Assembly: GCA_965267185.1 (NCBI GenBank)
Contig: OZ253937.1
Span: 2,542,001-2,606,000 of the forward strand
DNA: 64,000 nucleotides
Reading direction: 5' to 3'
From: G965267185 sp965267185
Lineage (GTDB): Bacteria; Pseudomonadota; Alphaproteobacteria; UBA6615
The notes under the pieces are model-generated. The model ran no database searches. It saw only the letters and a list, made by a program, of their open reading frames with translations, and had not been told where the DNA came from. Positions 16,096 to 24,081 of this stretch are shown one piece after another (position 1 is the first letter of the stretch; each line of letters begins with the position of its first letter). Both the position numbers and the translations under genes were made by a program.

Positions 16096-17190
16096 ATGCC
16101 CGATACCCCCCTCGTTTCGCCGGAGTTTCCGGTCGATGAAAATGCCGTCCGCGTGCCTTACGATAAGCTCAAGAGCTTCATGACGCAGGTTTTCTTGGCG
16201 GTCGGACTGCCTGACGGCGATGCCGCAGGCGTTGCGACCGCCATGGCCGATGGCGATCTTCTGGGCAAGGACAGCCACGGCTGCATCCGCGTTCCTATGT
16301 ATGTCGGCCGCATCAAGGGCGGTGCTATCAACAAAACGCCCGACATCAGAGTCGAGAAGCAAACGCCGGCAATGGCGCTGGTCAACGGCGACAACGGTAT
16401 GGGACACCTGGTGGCGCGCTATTCCATGAACTTGGCGATGGACATGGCGGCAGAAAGCGGCCTGGCGTGGATTGGCTTACAGCATTCCAATCATGCCGGC
16501 GCGGCGGCGGTTTACGCCTCTATGGCGCTTGAGCGAGACCAGATCGGCGTCATCGCTTGTGTCGGCAGCGCCAACCACGCTGCCCCCTATGGCGGCAGCG
16601 ACATTCTGGTCGGCACCAATCCCATCGCCGTCGCTATCCCGGCCCAGGATGAGCCGCCAGTCGTCATCGACATGGCGACCACCAACTCGTCGCTCGGCAA
16701 GATTATGGTCAAGGCGATGCATGGCGAACCTATGCCGGAAGGCTGGGTGATCGATGCCCAGGGACAGCCGATCACCGACTCCGCGAAGGCCGACGATGGC
16801 ATCTTGACCCATATCGGCGGCGCCAAGGGTTTCGGGCTGTCGATGGTCATTGGATTCCTCGCTGGCACGCTCAACGGCGCTGCCTTCGGCTCCGATGTCA
16901 TTCATATCGGCGAGAACCCCAAGAGCGAGACCAACACAGGCCAGTTCATCATGGCCATCGATGTGGGCCATTTCCTCGATCCGGGTGTCTTCAAATCCAA
17001 TGTGGACCGCATCTCACGCGAGATGACCGGCTCGGCCAAGCTGCCCGGAGTCGCCGAAATCCGCATGCCCGGCACCAATAGCTGGCGGATTTACCAGGAC
17101 CGTAAAGCCAACGGCATTCCGATCACCGCACCGCTGCTCGACAGGCTCAATGCCGCAGCAGAAGAAGTTGGCGTAGCGTCTCTGGTGTAG
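16096..17190 (+). CDS. Ldh2/malate dehydrogenase-type (AllD-like) oxidoreductase
   Basis: A 364-residue NAD(P)-dependent dehydrogenase of the Ldh2 family, which includes ureidoglycolate dehydrogenase (AllD), malate/L-lactate and L-sulfolactate dehydrogenases and imine reductases. Visible landmarks are the catalytic-His motif K-D-S-H-G-C-I-R (His61), N-G-D-N-G-M-G, the S-N-H-A-G loop, and N-P-I-A-V-A-I-P. The GGAGGAA ribosome site fits the ATG at 16096. AllD makes oxalurate, the substrate of the AllFGH carbamoyltransferase encoded 4-9 kb downstream, so an AllD role is attractive. However, the allophanate hydrolase gene lies between them on the other strand, and I cannot separate AllD from other Ldh2 enzymes by eye. 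Confidence 0.85.
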   Translation: MPDTPLVSPEFPVDENAVRVPYDKLKSFMTQVFLAVGLPDGDAAGVATAMADGDLLGKDSHGCIRVPMYVGRIKGGAINKTPDIRVEKQTPAMALVNGDNGMGHLVARYSMNLAMDMAAESGLAWIGLQHSNHAGAAAVYASMALERDQIGVIACVGSANHAAPYGGSDILVGTNPIAVAIPAQDEPPVVIDMATTNSSLGKIMVKAMHGEPMPEGWVIDAQGQPITDSAKADDGILTHIGGAKGFGLSMVIGFLAGTLNGAAFGSDVIHIGENPKSETNTGQFIMAIDVGHFLDPGVFKSNVDRISREMTGSAKLPGVAEIRMPGTNSWRIYQDRKANGIPITAPLLDRLNAAAEEVGVASLV

Positions 17191-17201
17191 GGAAGGCCGC
17201 T

Positions 17202-19019
17202 TCAGCGCGTTGACAAATAGGCGCGCCAGCTGCCGAGTTCGGAAATATCGCGCGCACCATTTGCGGCGTAAGCCTCGCACACGAACCCTTTGACGCTGGT
17301 GCCGTCTTCGAGTTCGACCGTCCCGATCGCCAGGGGCGACGGAACGCCGGCGATGAACTCCCCAAAACGGGCAGCAGGTACGGCCCATAGTTCCATGTCT
17401 ATGGCGTGACCGCCGTCGTCTCCCGCATGGACCATGCCCGGGCGCGGCGGCGAAAAATCCTCAAGGGCGTAGAAACGGTACTTGGCGGCGGAACGGCACT
17501 CACGAATCAAGGTCGCGCCCCGATCGGTGAGTTCGCCGTTGAGCGGCAGGCCGGACATATGAGCGCCGCACGCAGCGAGCACCAAAATATCTTCACCTTC
17601 TATTGCCGAATCCACTGCGGCCACGGGCTCCGGTAGATCTGCACGCGTCGCGCCCGTGCCGGTGCCCACAGCGCGATGTAGCGCGTCGGCAAGAGGCAGA
17701 AGCGCGCTATCACGAAACGCCGGCGCAACCAGGGTCACGCCGAACGGCAATCCGTTGGATTGGAAGCCTGCCGGGATCGCGATTCCACATAAGTCGAGCA
17801 AATTCATGTAGTTGGTGTAAGTGCCCAGGTTGGAATTCAGCGCGATCGGGTCGGCTTCGACCTCGGCGATCGTGTAGATCGTCGGCGCGGTCGGGGTCAG
17901 GAGGGCATCGATGCGTGACCACACCGGCTCGATCTTCCGGCGCAAGTCGCGCAGGCGGTAATAGGCAGTGAACGCGTCGGCCGCGCTCGGCTCCGCACCA
18001 CCGCCGATAATCGTGCGGATGACCGGGTGAATCGACTCGGGCTTTGCTTCGATAAAATCGGCGATTGCCGCGTAGCGCTCAGCGACCCAGGGTCCCTCGT
18101 AAAGTAGACGAGCGGTCTCAAGGAACAGCGCGAAATCGATCTCAACCACGGTTGCGCCCAAACCAGCGGCGCGTTCAACAGCCTCCGCGAACAGCCGCTC
18201 AGCGTCGTCGTTGCCGAAAAAGTTCAAATCGCGGGCCGCCGGTATGCCGATGCGCGCACCAGCCGGTTCAATGGCAGCGCCTCCGGCGGGCGATGGCCGC
18301 CGCCGCGAAAAAGGATCGTCGCCATCGAACGCCGCCGCCACCTGCAACGCGTTCTCCGCATCAGCAACCGTAAGAGCAAAGATCGAGATGCAGTCAAGCG
18401 ACCGGCAGGCCGGTACAACGCCACGCGTGCTCACCAAACCGCGTGTCGGTTTCAAACCGACGATGTTGTTGAAAGCCGCCGGTACCCGGCCCGATCCTGC
18501 CGTATCGGTCCCCAGCGCAAAGCTGATCAAGCCCTGTGACACGGCGACCGACGAACCGGAGCTGGAGCCGCCGGAAACGTAGTCAGGGTCGATGGCATTG
18601 GGACAAACACCGTAGGGCGAGCGGGTGCCCACCAATCCGGTAGCGAACTGGTCCATATTGGTTTTGCCGACCAGGACCGCCCCGGCGGCGACTAGCGCCT
18701 CGACCACGGGCGCGCTCTGTTGCGGCGTGTATGCGTAGTCGGGGCATGCTGCCGTCGTCGGGAAACCGGCGACGTCGATATTGTCTTTGACCGCGAACGG
18801 TATGCCGTAGAGCGGCAACGAATCTGCATCCCGTTCGGCTAACGCCCGTGCAGCTTCGAGGACCGTCTCATCGGGCAGCCGAGTGATCCAGATTGCTGTG
18901 TCGCTTGCTTGTTCAATACGCGCCAATACGGATTCGAGGACGTCTACCGGGCTCACCTCGTCGGCCCGATAACGGGCACGCAGATGGCCGATATCGAGGC
19001 TTTCGCGATTGTCGAACAT
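17202..19019 (-). CDS. atzF: Allophanate hydrolase
   Basis: With the ATG at 19019 (GAGGGGG ribosome site, 6-base spacer) the product is 605 residues, the size of the Pseudomonas AtzF enzyme that hydrolyses allophanate to ammonia and CO2. The N-terminal amidase domain has Lys80 (F-A-V-K-D-N), cis-Ser154 (G-G-S-S-S-G) and nucleophile Ser178 (D-T-A-G-S-G-R-V-P-A), with the 24-residue spacing between the serines normal for the family. The C-terminal ~120 residues (from about L-P-L-N-G-E-L-T) match the separate allophanate-hydrolase C-terminal domain, which degrades the N-carboxycarbamate intermediate. A TTG at 19025 would add two residues. Divergent from the biuret-hydrolase-like gene, the usual partner of AtzF in biuret use. 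Confidence 0.92.
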   Translation of the reverse strand: MFDNRESLDIGHLRARYRADEVSPVDVLESVLARIEQASDTAIWITRLPDETVLEAARALAERDADSLPLYGIPFAVKDNIDVAGFPTTAACPDYAYTPQQSAPVVEALVAAGAVLVGKTNMDQFATGLVGTRSPYGVCPNAIDPDYVSGGSSSGSSVAVSQGLISFALGTDTAGSGRVPAAFNNIVGLKPTRGLVSTRGVVPACRSLDCISIFALTVADAENALQVAAAFDGDDPFSRRRPSPAGGAAIEPAGARIGIPAARDLNFFGNDDAERLFAEAVERAAGLGATVVEIDFALFLETARLLYEGPWVAERYAAIADFIEAKPESIHPVIRTIIGGGAEPSAADAFTAYYRLRDLRRKIEPVWSRIDALLTPTAPTIYTIAEVEADPIALNSNLGTYTNYMNLLDLCGIAIPAGFQSNGLPFGVTLVAPAFRDSALLPLADALHRAVGTGTGATRADLPEPVAAVDSAIEGEDILVLAACGAHMSGLPLNGELTDRGATLIRECRSAAKYRFYALEDFSPPRPGMVHAGDDGGHAIDMELWAVPAARFGEFIAGVPSPLAIGTVELEDGTSVKGFVCEAYAANGARDISELGSWRAYLSTR

Positions 19020-19165
19020 GGGCAACCCCCTCTGTTTTGGCAGCCGTTACAAAATTCCAAGCTCGGAACGGTTTCGCCACACTACTTTCCAACACCCACT
19101 GCAGCGTAGTACCGTTTTCCGTCGGTGCGCGAAAGACGGGCTCGAAAACACGCAATCGGCGCGTC

Positions 19166-19179
19166 AGGGGGCTAACATT
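19166..19179 (+). promoter_or_regulatory. Ribosome-binding site before an apparent ATT start
   Basis: AGGGGG (19166-19171) is followed by a 5-base spacer and ATT (19177-19179), which is in frame with the isochorismatase-family enzyme. No ATG, GTG or TTG occurs in frame between this point and the conserved core. The nearest upstream in-frame start (19018) lies inside the divergent atzF start region. Confidence 0.5.
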
Positions 19180-19869
19180 TCAGATCACGCAGCTAATTCG
19201 TTCGATGCTGAGCCTTATGCGCTCGACTTTGATCTGAGCACCACCGCGTTGATCATTATCGACATGCAGCGTGACTTCCTCGAACCCGGCGGTTTCGGCG
19301 AACTCCTCGGCAACGACGTCTCGCTGCTACGCAGCACCATAGAGCCGTGCCAGCGAGTTTTGGCAGCGGCGCGCGATGCTGGGCTTACGGTTATTCATAC
19401 TCGCGAGGGCCACCGCGCCGACTTGACCGACGCACCGCCGAGCAAACTCTCCAGAGGCGGGCTGGAGATCGGCATCGGCGACAGCGGCCCCATGGGGCGC
19501 GTCCTGGTGCGCGGCGAACCTGGCCATGAAATTGTTCCCGAACTTGCACCAACAGAGAACGAACCGGTCGTCGACAAGCCCGGAAAAGGCGCCTTCTACG
19601 AAACCGACCTCGACCTGATTTTGCAGAATCGAGGAATTCACACCCTGATCGTCTGCGGCGTGACGACTGAAGTTTGTGTCCACACGACAGTGCGACAGGC
19701 AAACGACCGGGGCTACGAGTGCATTGTGCCGGCCGATTGCGTGGGGTCGTACTTCCCGGAGTTTCAGCGCGTCGGTTTGGAAATGATCAAAGCACAAGGC
19801 GGGATATTCGGTTGGGTCAGCGATTCCACTCGGGTGATCACCGCGCTCGCGCAAGCAACAGAAAAATAG
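19177..19869 (+). CDS. Isochorismatase-family cysteine hydrolase, biuret hydrolase-like
   Basis: A roughly 230-residue amidohydrolase with the family triad Asp29 (I-I-I-D-M-Q), Lys134 (D-K-P-G-K-G) and Cys167 (T-T-E-V-C-V). Several stretches match what I remember of biuret hydrolase BiuH: I-H-T-R-E-G-H-R, I-G-D-S-G-P-M-G-R, R-G-E-P-G-H-E-I, Q-A-N-D-R-G-Y-E-C and K-A-Q-G-G-I-F-G. BiuH converts biuret to allophanate, which AtzF, encoded divergently, would hydrolyse. Related enzymes act on triuret, ureidoacrylate or N-carbamoyl compounds, so the exact substrate needs testing. The start is probably an ATT at 19177 with an excellent ribosome site. An ATG start at 19009/19018 would overlap atzF and add unrelated sequence. 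Heads the operon with the permease and all genes. Confidence 0.82.
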   Translation: MSDHAANSFDAEPYALDFDLSTTALIIIDMQRDFLEPGGFGELLGNDVSLLRSTIEPCQRVLAAARDAGLTVIHTREGHRADLTDAPPSKLSRGGLEIGIGDSGPMGRVLVRGEPGHEIVPELAPTENEPVVDKPGKGAFYETDLDLILQNRGIHTLIVCGVTTEVCVHTTVRQANDRGYECIVPADCVGSYFPEFQRVGLEMIKAQGGIFGWVSDSTRVITALAQATEK

Positions 19870-19925
19870 GATTCGCGTATCGACGGTAGTTGCATATCTG
19901 ATAACGGCAAATGGGGGATAATCGA

Positions 19926-21482
19926 ATGGCCGCACAGCAAGTGAAATGGTGGGAACCGGGAGATTGGAACGGTTTCTTCGGTCTCGGCACAAATGTGCTG
20001 GTAAACCTGCTGGTTTTGACCGGTCTGCTGAAATTTGTGATCGGTATTCCGGACGCAGTGCTGTTCGGCACAATCCTGCCCGCGGTTGGCCTGATGCTGT
20101 TCCTGGGCAATATGTACTACGCCTTCATGGCGCGCCGGCTCGGCGAACGAGAGGGCCGCAATGACGTAACGGCGCTACCGTCCGGGCCTAGCGTACCCCA
20201 CATGTTCTTCGTGGTCTTCGCGATTATGTTGCCCATCAAAGCGACCACGGGCCAGTGGGAGACCGCCTGGCAAGCGGGTGTGATTTGGGTTTTTGTCGAG
20301 GGCATCGTTTTGTTCCTTGGCGCCTTCATAGCACCGACCATCCGCAAGCTGACACCGAGAGCCGCTCTGCTCGGCACCTTGGCTGGTATTTCGATCACGT
20401 TTATTTCCATGCGCCCCGCTTTCGAGATCGCCGAAACGCCGATCATCGGGCTTATCTCCATGGCGATTATTCTCGCGGCTTGGTTCGGCGGCGTCCGTTA
20501 CCCCGGTAATGTGCCGGGCGGATTGATTGCCATCGCGGTCGGAACGGCGTTGGCTTGGCTCGCATTTGCTTTCGGCTGGGGCTTTGGCGGCGTATCTCCG
20601 ACCGCTGTTTCCGACTCCGTTTCCAGCGTAGGGTTTAACTTCGCTTGGTTCCAACTCGATACCTTATGGGCAGGACGCGAACATCTGGCCCTTGTCGCCG
20701 TGACGGCGATCCCCTTCGGCGTCTACGACTTCATCGAGGCGATGGACAATGTGGAAAGCGCCTCGGCCGCCGGCGACGAGTATTCGGTTCGCGAAGCGAT
20801 TGGCGCAGAGGGCATCATCAGCTTATTCGGCACGCTGTTGGGCAGCCCGTTCGCCAACGCCGTTTACATTGGGCATCCGGGTTGGAAGAGCATCGGTGGC
20901 AGGGTCGGTTACTCAGTCGCCACAGGCGTGATGGTGCTGGTCCTCACATGGCTGGCTGTCGTGCCGTTGCTTCTGACCATCATCCCGGTCGTCGCGATCA
21001 TCCCGATCCTACTCTACATCGGGGCCCTAATCGGCGCTCAGGCCTTCCAGGCGACGCCGCGTAGCCACGCACCGGCCATCATTTTCGCGCTGGTGCCAAA
21101 CCTCGCGGCCTGGGGGAAAGTCCAGATAGATGGTGCGTTGGGCGCCGCGGGCACCAATGCCGCGGCGGTCGGCCTCGACAAGATGGCGCAGAACGGCGTG
21201 CTCTATAACGGGCTGGAGGTCCTCGCCGGTGGCGCCGTCGTCACCGGTCTGCTGTGGGGCGCCATGGTGGTGTTCCTGATCGACCGCAAACCCAGCGCAG
21301 CCGGGATTGTCGCACTGCTTGCCGCAATCCTCACATTCTTCGGCTTCATCCATGGCTCCGCCGTCGGCTTTATGGTGTCACCGATGGTGGCGCTCAGTTA
21401 TCTGCTGGTTGCGGTGCTGTTCTTCGGTTTCACCAGGATGGAAATTTCCGCTGCGGAACCGGAAGTGGAACCCGCCGAATAA
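19926..21482 (+). CDS. NCS2-like xanthine/uracil-type permease
   Basis: A 518-residue inner-membrane protein with about 12-13 hydrophobic helices, similar to the NCS2 nucleobase permease family (UraA/XanQ/AzgA-like 7+7 fold). The N-terminal W-W-E-P-G-D-W-N-G-F-F-G-L-G-T-N-V-L-V-N segment and the middle G-V-Y-D-F-I-E-A-M-D-N-V-E-S-A motif (around 265-280) are notable. The latter is where NCS2 carriers place substrate-contacting acidic residues. GGGGGA seven bases before the ATG at 19926 decides the start. It sits between the biuret-hydrolase-like gene (56 bases upstream) and allH, so it most likely imports the ureide or nucleobase-derived substrate of the pathway. Substrate is inferred only. 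Confidence 0.85.
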   Translation: MAAQQVKWWEPGDWNGFFGLGTNVLVNLLVLTGLLKFVIGIPDAVLFGTILPAVGLMLFLGNMYYAFMARRLGEREGRNDVTALPSGPSVPHMFFVVFAIMLPIKATTGQWETAWQAGVIWVFVEGIVLFLGAFIAPTIRKLTPRAALLGTLAGISITFISMRPAFEIAETPIIGLISMAIILAAWFGGVRYPGNVPGGLIAIAVGTALAWLAFAFGWGFGGVSPTAVSDSVSSVGFNFAWFQLDTLWAGREHLALVAVTAIPFGVYDFIEAMDNVESASAAGDEYSVREAIGAEGIISLFGTLLGSPFANAVYIGHPGWKSIGGRVGYSVATGVMVLVLTWLAVVPLLLTIIPVVAIIPILLYIGALIGAQAFQATPRSHAPAIIFALVPNLAAWGKVQIDGALGAAGTNAAAVGLDKMAQNGVLYNGLEVLAGGAVVTGLLWGAMVVFLIDRKPSAAGIVALLAAILTFFGFIHGSAVGFMVSPMVALSYLLVAVLFFGFTRMEISAAEPEVEPAE

Positions 21483-21502
21483 AATAGCGTAATATCGGCC
21501 AA

Positions 21503-21534
21503 CCGGGCCGGGGAAACTCCCTTCCCCGGCCCGG
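21503..21534 (+). terminator. Strong GC hairpin between permease and allH
   Basis: Perfect 13-base arms (CCGGGCCGGGGAA at 21503-21515 and its complement at 21522-21534) with a 6-base loop lie 21 bases after the permease stop. No U-tract follows, so it may attenuate, terminate weakly, or protect the 3' end of the upstream message. Confidence 0.6.
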
Positions 21535-21580
21535 CTTCACCGTTAGGCCCCTCGATTTATGGGGCTAGAGGAAACATCTG

Positions 21581-22537
21581 ATGCGCTTGGTTGCATCCGA
21601 AATGCCGTCCCTTTCGCTCACCGCCCTCGACGGACGGGTGCACAGCGTGTTTCGCCGCGTCGTCAATGCGCGGCTGGCCAGCGGCGAGCTATTGGCTCTC
21701 TACGCCGGCGACGATAGCGATCCGCCAGGCTCGGTTTCGGTCTCGGCACCCGTTGATTTCGATTTCTCTAAACATGTCGGACACGGCGCCGCTATTTCCT
21801 GCCGCGCCGGAGTTCTGCGGATCGGTGGCAGCGCTCTCTCCATCGACTTGCGCCAAGCACGGCAGCGCGAAACGGCATCGATGAGCACGTTCAAAGATAG
21901 TATCGGCGCAGACTTTAGCGCAGCGTGGCACACCGCCTGGCAAACCCTCGTCACAAGCAACGGTAGTGCGGGCCTGATCGTCTCCCTCAACGGCAGGCGG
22001 CCCGCAGGCTCCCTCGATGCGGCACTCGCCAACCGAGCACGGCAGATCATCCCCCAATTGCTCGACGCGACGCGAATATACGATATCGACGGCGCAGTCG
22101 ACTCAGCCGGACTCCTTGTCGGCGCGGGCCCTGGTCTCACACCGTCGGGAGACGATTTTCTTGCCGGGTTTCTTATCGGCGCTCGGCACACTGCCCCAAC
22201 CGAGGCCGAGACTATGTTTCTCGATCGTCTCGGGCGCACGCTCTCCAAACAGTACGGCAATAGTGGCGATATTGGGTGCGACTACCTCACGAAGGCCGCG
22301 CGCGGCATCGCGGCCCAGCCGCTGGCCAAACTCGCTAAATCGATTTCCGAAAGCGGAAACGCAAACAAGGTGAAAACAGCCATGGTCGTCGCAATGCATG
22401 TCGGCCATAGCTCGGGCGCAGACGCGACATTCGGGCTTTTGAGTGGACTTGCGGCATGGCATCCCGAGCTTGCTGCCGCGGTCGGCGTCGGATTAGTACG
22501 CTCCCGTCATCTAACCGCAACCGAGCCACGGCGATGA
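21581..22537 (+). CDS. allH: DUF2877 protein, AllH (YlbF)-like oxamate carbamoyltransferase subunit
   Basis: A 318-residue protein of the DUF2877 family, whose E. coli member AllH (formerly YlbF) is one of three subunits of oxamic transcarbamylase. The diagnostic conserved segment is G-A-G-P-G-L-T-P-S-G-D-D-F-L-A-G-F-L (about 184-201). A second conserved region near the C-terminus contains H-V-G-H-S-S-G-A-D. It is longer than the E. coli protein (271 residues), mainly at the N-terminus. GAGGAAA supports the ATG at 21581. Its stop overlaps the allF start (ATGA), indicating translational coupling, as expected for subunits of one complex. Together with AllF and AllG it should interconvert oxalurate plus phosphate and oxamate plus carbamoyl phosphate. 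Confidence 0.85.
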   Translation: MRLVASEMPSLSLTALDGRVHSVFRRVVNARLASGELLALYAGDDSDPPGSVSVSAPVDFDFSKHVGHGAAISCRAGVLRIGGSALSIDLRQARQRETASMSTFKDSIGADFSAAWHTAWQTLVTSNGSAGLIVSLNGRRPAGSLDAALANRARQIIPQLLDATRIYDIDGAVDSAGLLVGAGPGLTPSGDDFLAGFLIGARHTAPTEAETMFLDRLGRTLSKQYGNSGDIGCDYLTKAARGIAAQPLAKLAKSISESGNANKVKTAMVVAMHVGHSSGADATFGLLSGLAAWHPELAAAVGVGLVRSRHLTATEPRR

Positions 22538-24081
22538 GTGCGGGAACACGCATCATTGCCGACCTTTACCGGGATTCGGTTTCGTTGATGAAAATTTCCT
22601 CGACGGTGTCGTCATTGCCCGGCGTTGTCCAAGCGTCATGCATCATGGCGACGCCGGCGAACCTCGATCTTCTGCGCGAAGCAAACCTCCTCGCGGGGGA
22701 AATCGACGCCGGACCCAACGAAGTGCTGATAGCGATCGAAGCCAACGACGACGACGCCCTGGCAGCCGCGCTCGATGCTGCCGAGGCGGAGCTGCGCAAG
22801 GAACCGAATGCGCCAACCGGCAGCACCGAACAAGCTGGTGAACCGCCGCGCAGCCAGGAAATGGCGCTCGACGCACTGGTCGGCGCTAATCTCGCATTGA
22901 TCGCGACGCCGGGACCGTTCGCCGCCGCCGAAGCCTCGAAGGCCCTGCGGCTCGGCCTCAATGCCATGGTCTTCAGCGACAATGTCGCCATCGAAGACGA
23001 GATCGCTCTTAAAACATTCGCTCAAGCCAACGGACTCATGGTGCTGGGCCCCGACTGCGGCACCGCGATAATCGACGGTGTGCCCTTGGGCTTCGCCAAT
23101 ATCGCACGGCGCGGCAATATCGGCATTGTCGGCGCGTCCGGAACCGGGCTGCAGCAGGTGACCTGCCTGATTGATGGCGGAGGCGGGGGGATATCGCAAG
23201 CTATCGGCACCGGCGGCCGCGACCTCGATGCTCGGGTCGGCGGCATCACCATGATTCAGGGCATAAAAGCGCTCGCCGACGATCCGGATACTTCGGTGAT
23301 CGTGCTTGTATCGAAACCGCCCGCCCCCGAAGTTGCCGCCGCCGTGATGGATCAAGCGTCCGCCTCGGGTAAACCCGTTGTCGCCTGCTTATTGGGTGCG
23401 GACCCCAGCACGTTCGCGAGCGGCAACATCCACCCCGCAGCAACCCTCGAAGACGCGGCGGCCGCAGCCCTGTCATTGTCACGCGGTGAACCGGTCTCCA
23501 CCGGTGCCGATCCAGCGGCGCTCGAAGGCCTGGTTGCGCAAGCGCCCGCCATTGCCGACGGGAGGCGCTACCTGCGCGGCCTCTATAGCGGCGGCACCTT
23601 TTGCTACGAGGCGCTGAGCATTTTAGGCGAACGGTTGGACTCGATGCGCTCCAACACGTCGTTTCCAACCAGCAGCCTGATCAATGATCCGTGGCACAGC
23701 GAGGGGCACACGGTGCTCGATCTTGGCGACGACGTGTTCACCCGCGGCCGGCCCCACCCGATGATCGACCACCGCTTGCGTAACGAACGCTTGGTACAGG
23801 AAGCCGCCGACCCCGAGACCGCTGTCGTTCTGGTCGACATCGTTCTGGGTTGCGGCGCGCACGAAGATCCCGCCGCCGCAATGGTCCCGGCGTTGGACGA
23901 AGCTCAGCATCAAAATGGCGAATCGGCGCCGGCGATTGTCGGCTTCGTCTGCGGCACCGAGGCCGACCCGCAAGGCCTTGCGCGGCAGAGAGCAGCGCTC
24001 AACGAGGCCGGAGTTCTGCTCGCCAACAGCAACGCCGAAGCCGTTCGTCTCGCTGCCGCCATCGTGGAGACAGCGGGATGA
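22534..24081 (+). CDS. allF: FdrA/AllF-like acyl-CoA-synthetase-fold carbamoyltransferase subunit
   Basis: A 515-residue protein of the FdrA family (E. coli AllF, formerly FdrA). The fold resembles the succinyl-CoA synthetase alpha subunit but the complex is the oxamic transcarbamylase. Visible elements are an N-terminal domain with D-S-V-S-L-M-K-I-S, a Rossmann region with G-P-D-C-G-T-A-I-I, the nucleotide-like loop V-G-A-S-G-T-G-L-Q-Q-V and A-I-G-T-G-G-R-D-L (SucD-like), and the second domain G-L-Y-S-G-G-T-F-C-Y-E-A. The start at 22534 is fixed by the ATGA overlap with allH. The frame is open 26 codons further upstream inside allH. Its own stop overlaps the allG start in the same way. Confidence 0.88.
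   Translation: MSAGTRIIADLYRDSVSLMKISSTVSSLPGVVQASCIMATPANLDLLREANLLAGEIDAGPNEVLIAIEANDDDALAAALDAAEAELRKEPNAPTGSTEQAGEPPRSQEMALDALVGANLALIATPGPFAAAEASKALRLGLNAMVFSDNVAIEDEIALKTFAQANGLMVLGPDCGTAIIDGVPLGFANIARRGNIGIVGASGTGLQQVTCLIDGGGGGISQAIGTGGRDLDARVGGITMIQGIKALADDPDTSVIVLVSKPPAPEVAAAVMDQASASGKPVVACLLGADPSTFASGNIHPAATLEDAAAAALSLSRGEPVSTGADPAALEGLVAQAPAIADGRRYLRGLYSGGTFCYEALSILGERLDSMRSNTSFPTSSLINDPWHSEGHTVLDLGDDVFTRGRPHPMIDHRLRNERLVQEAADPETAVVLVDIVLGCGAHEDPAAAMVPALDEAQHQNGESAPAIVGFVCGTEADPQGLARQRAALNEAGVLLANSNAEAVRLAAAIVETAG

Noticed and set aside
19009..19176. ATG start at 19009 or 19018 for the biuret-hydrolase-like enzyme
   Set aside because: It would overlap the start region of the divergent atzF gene, adds 56 residues unlike the family, and lacks a ribosome site.
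23850..24077. Upstream extension of allG by 76 codons
   Set aside because: Arg/Ser-rich out-of-frame reading of allF. The ATGA overlap at 24078 gives the normal N-terminus.
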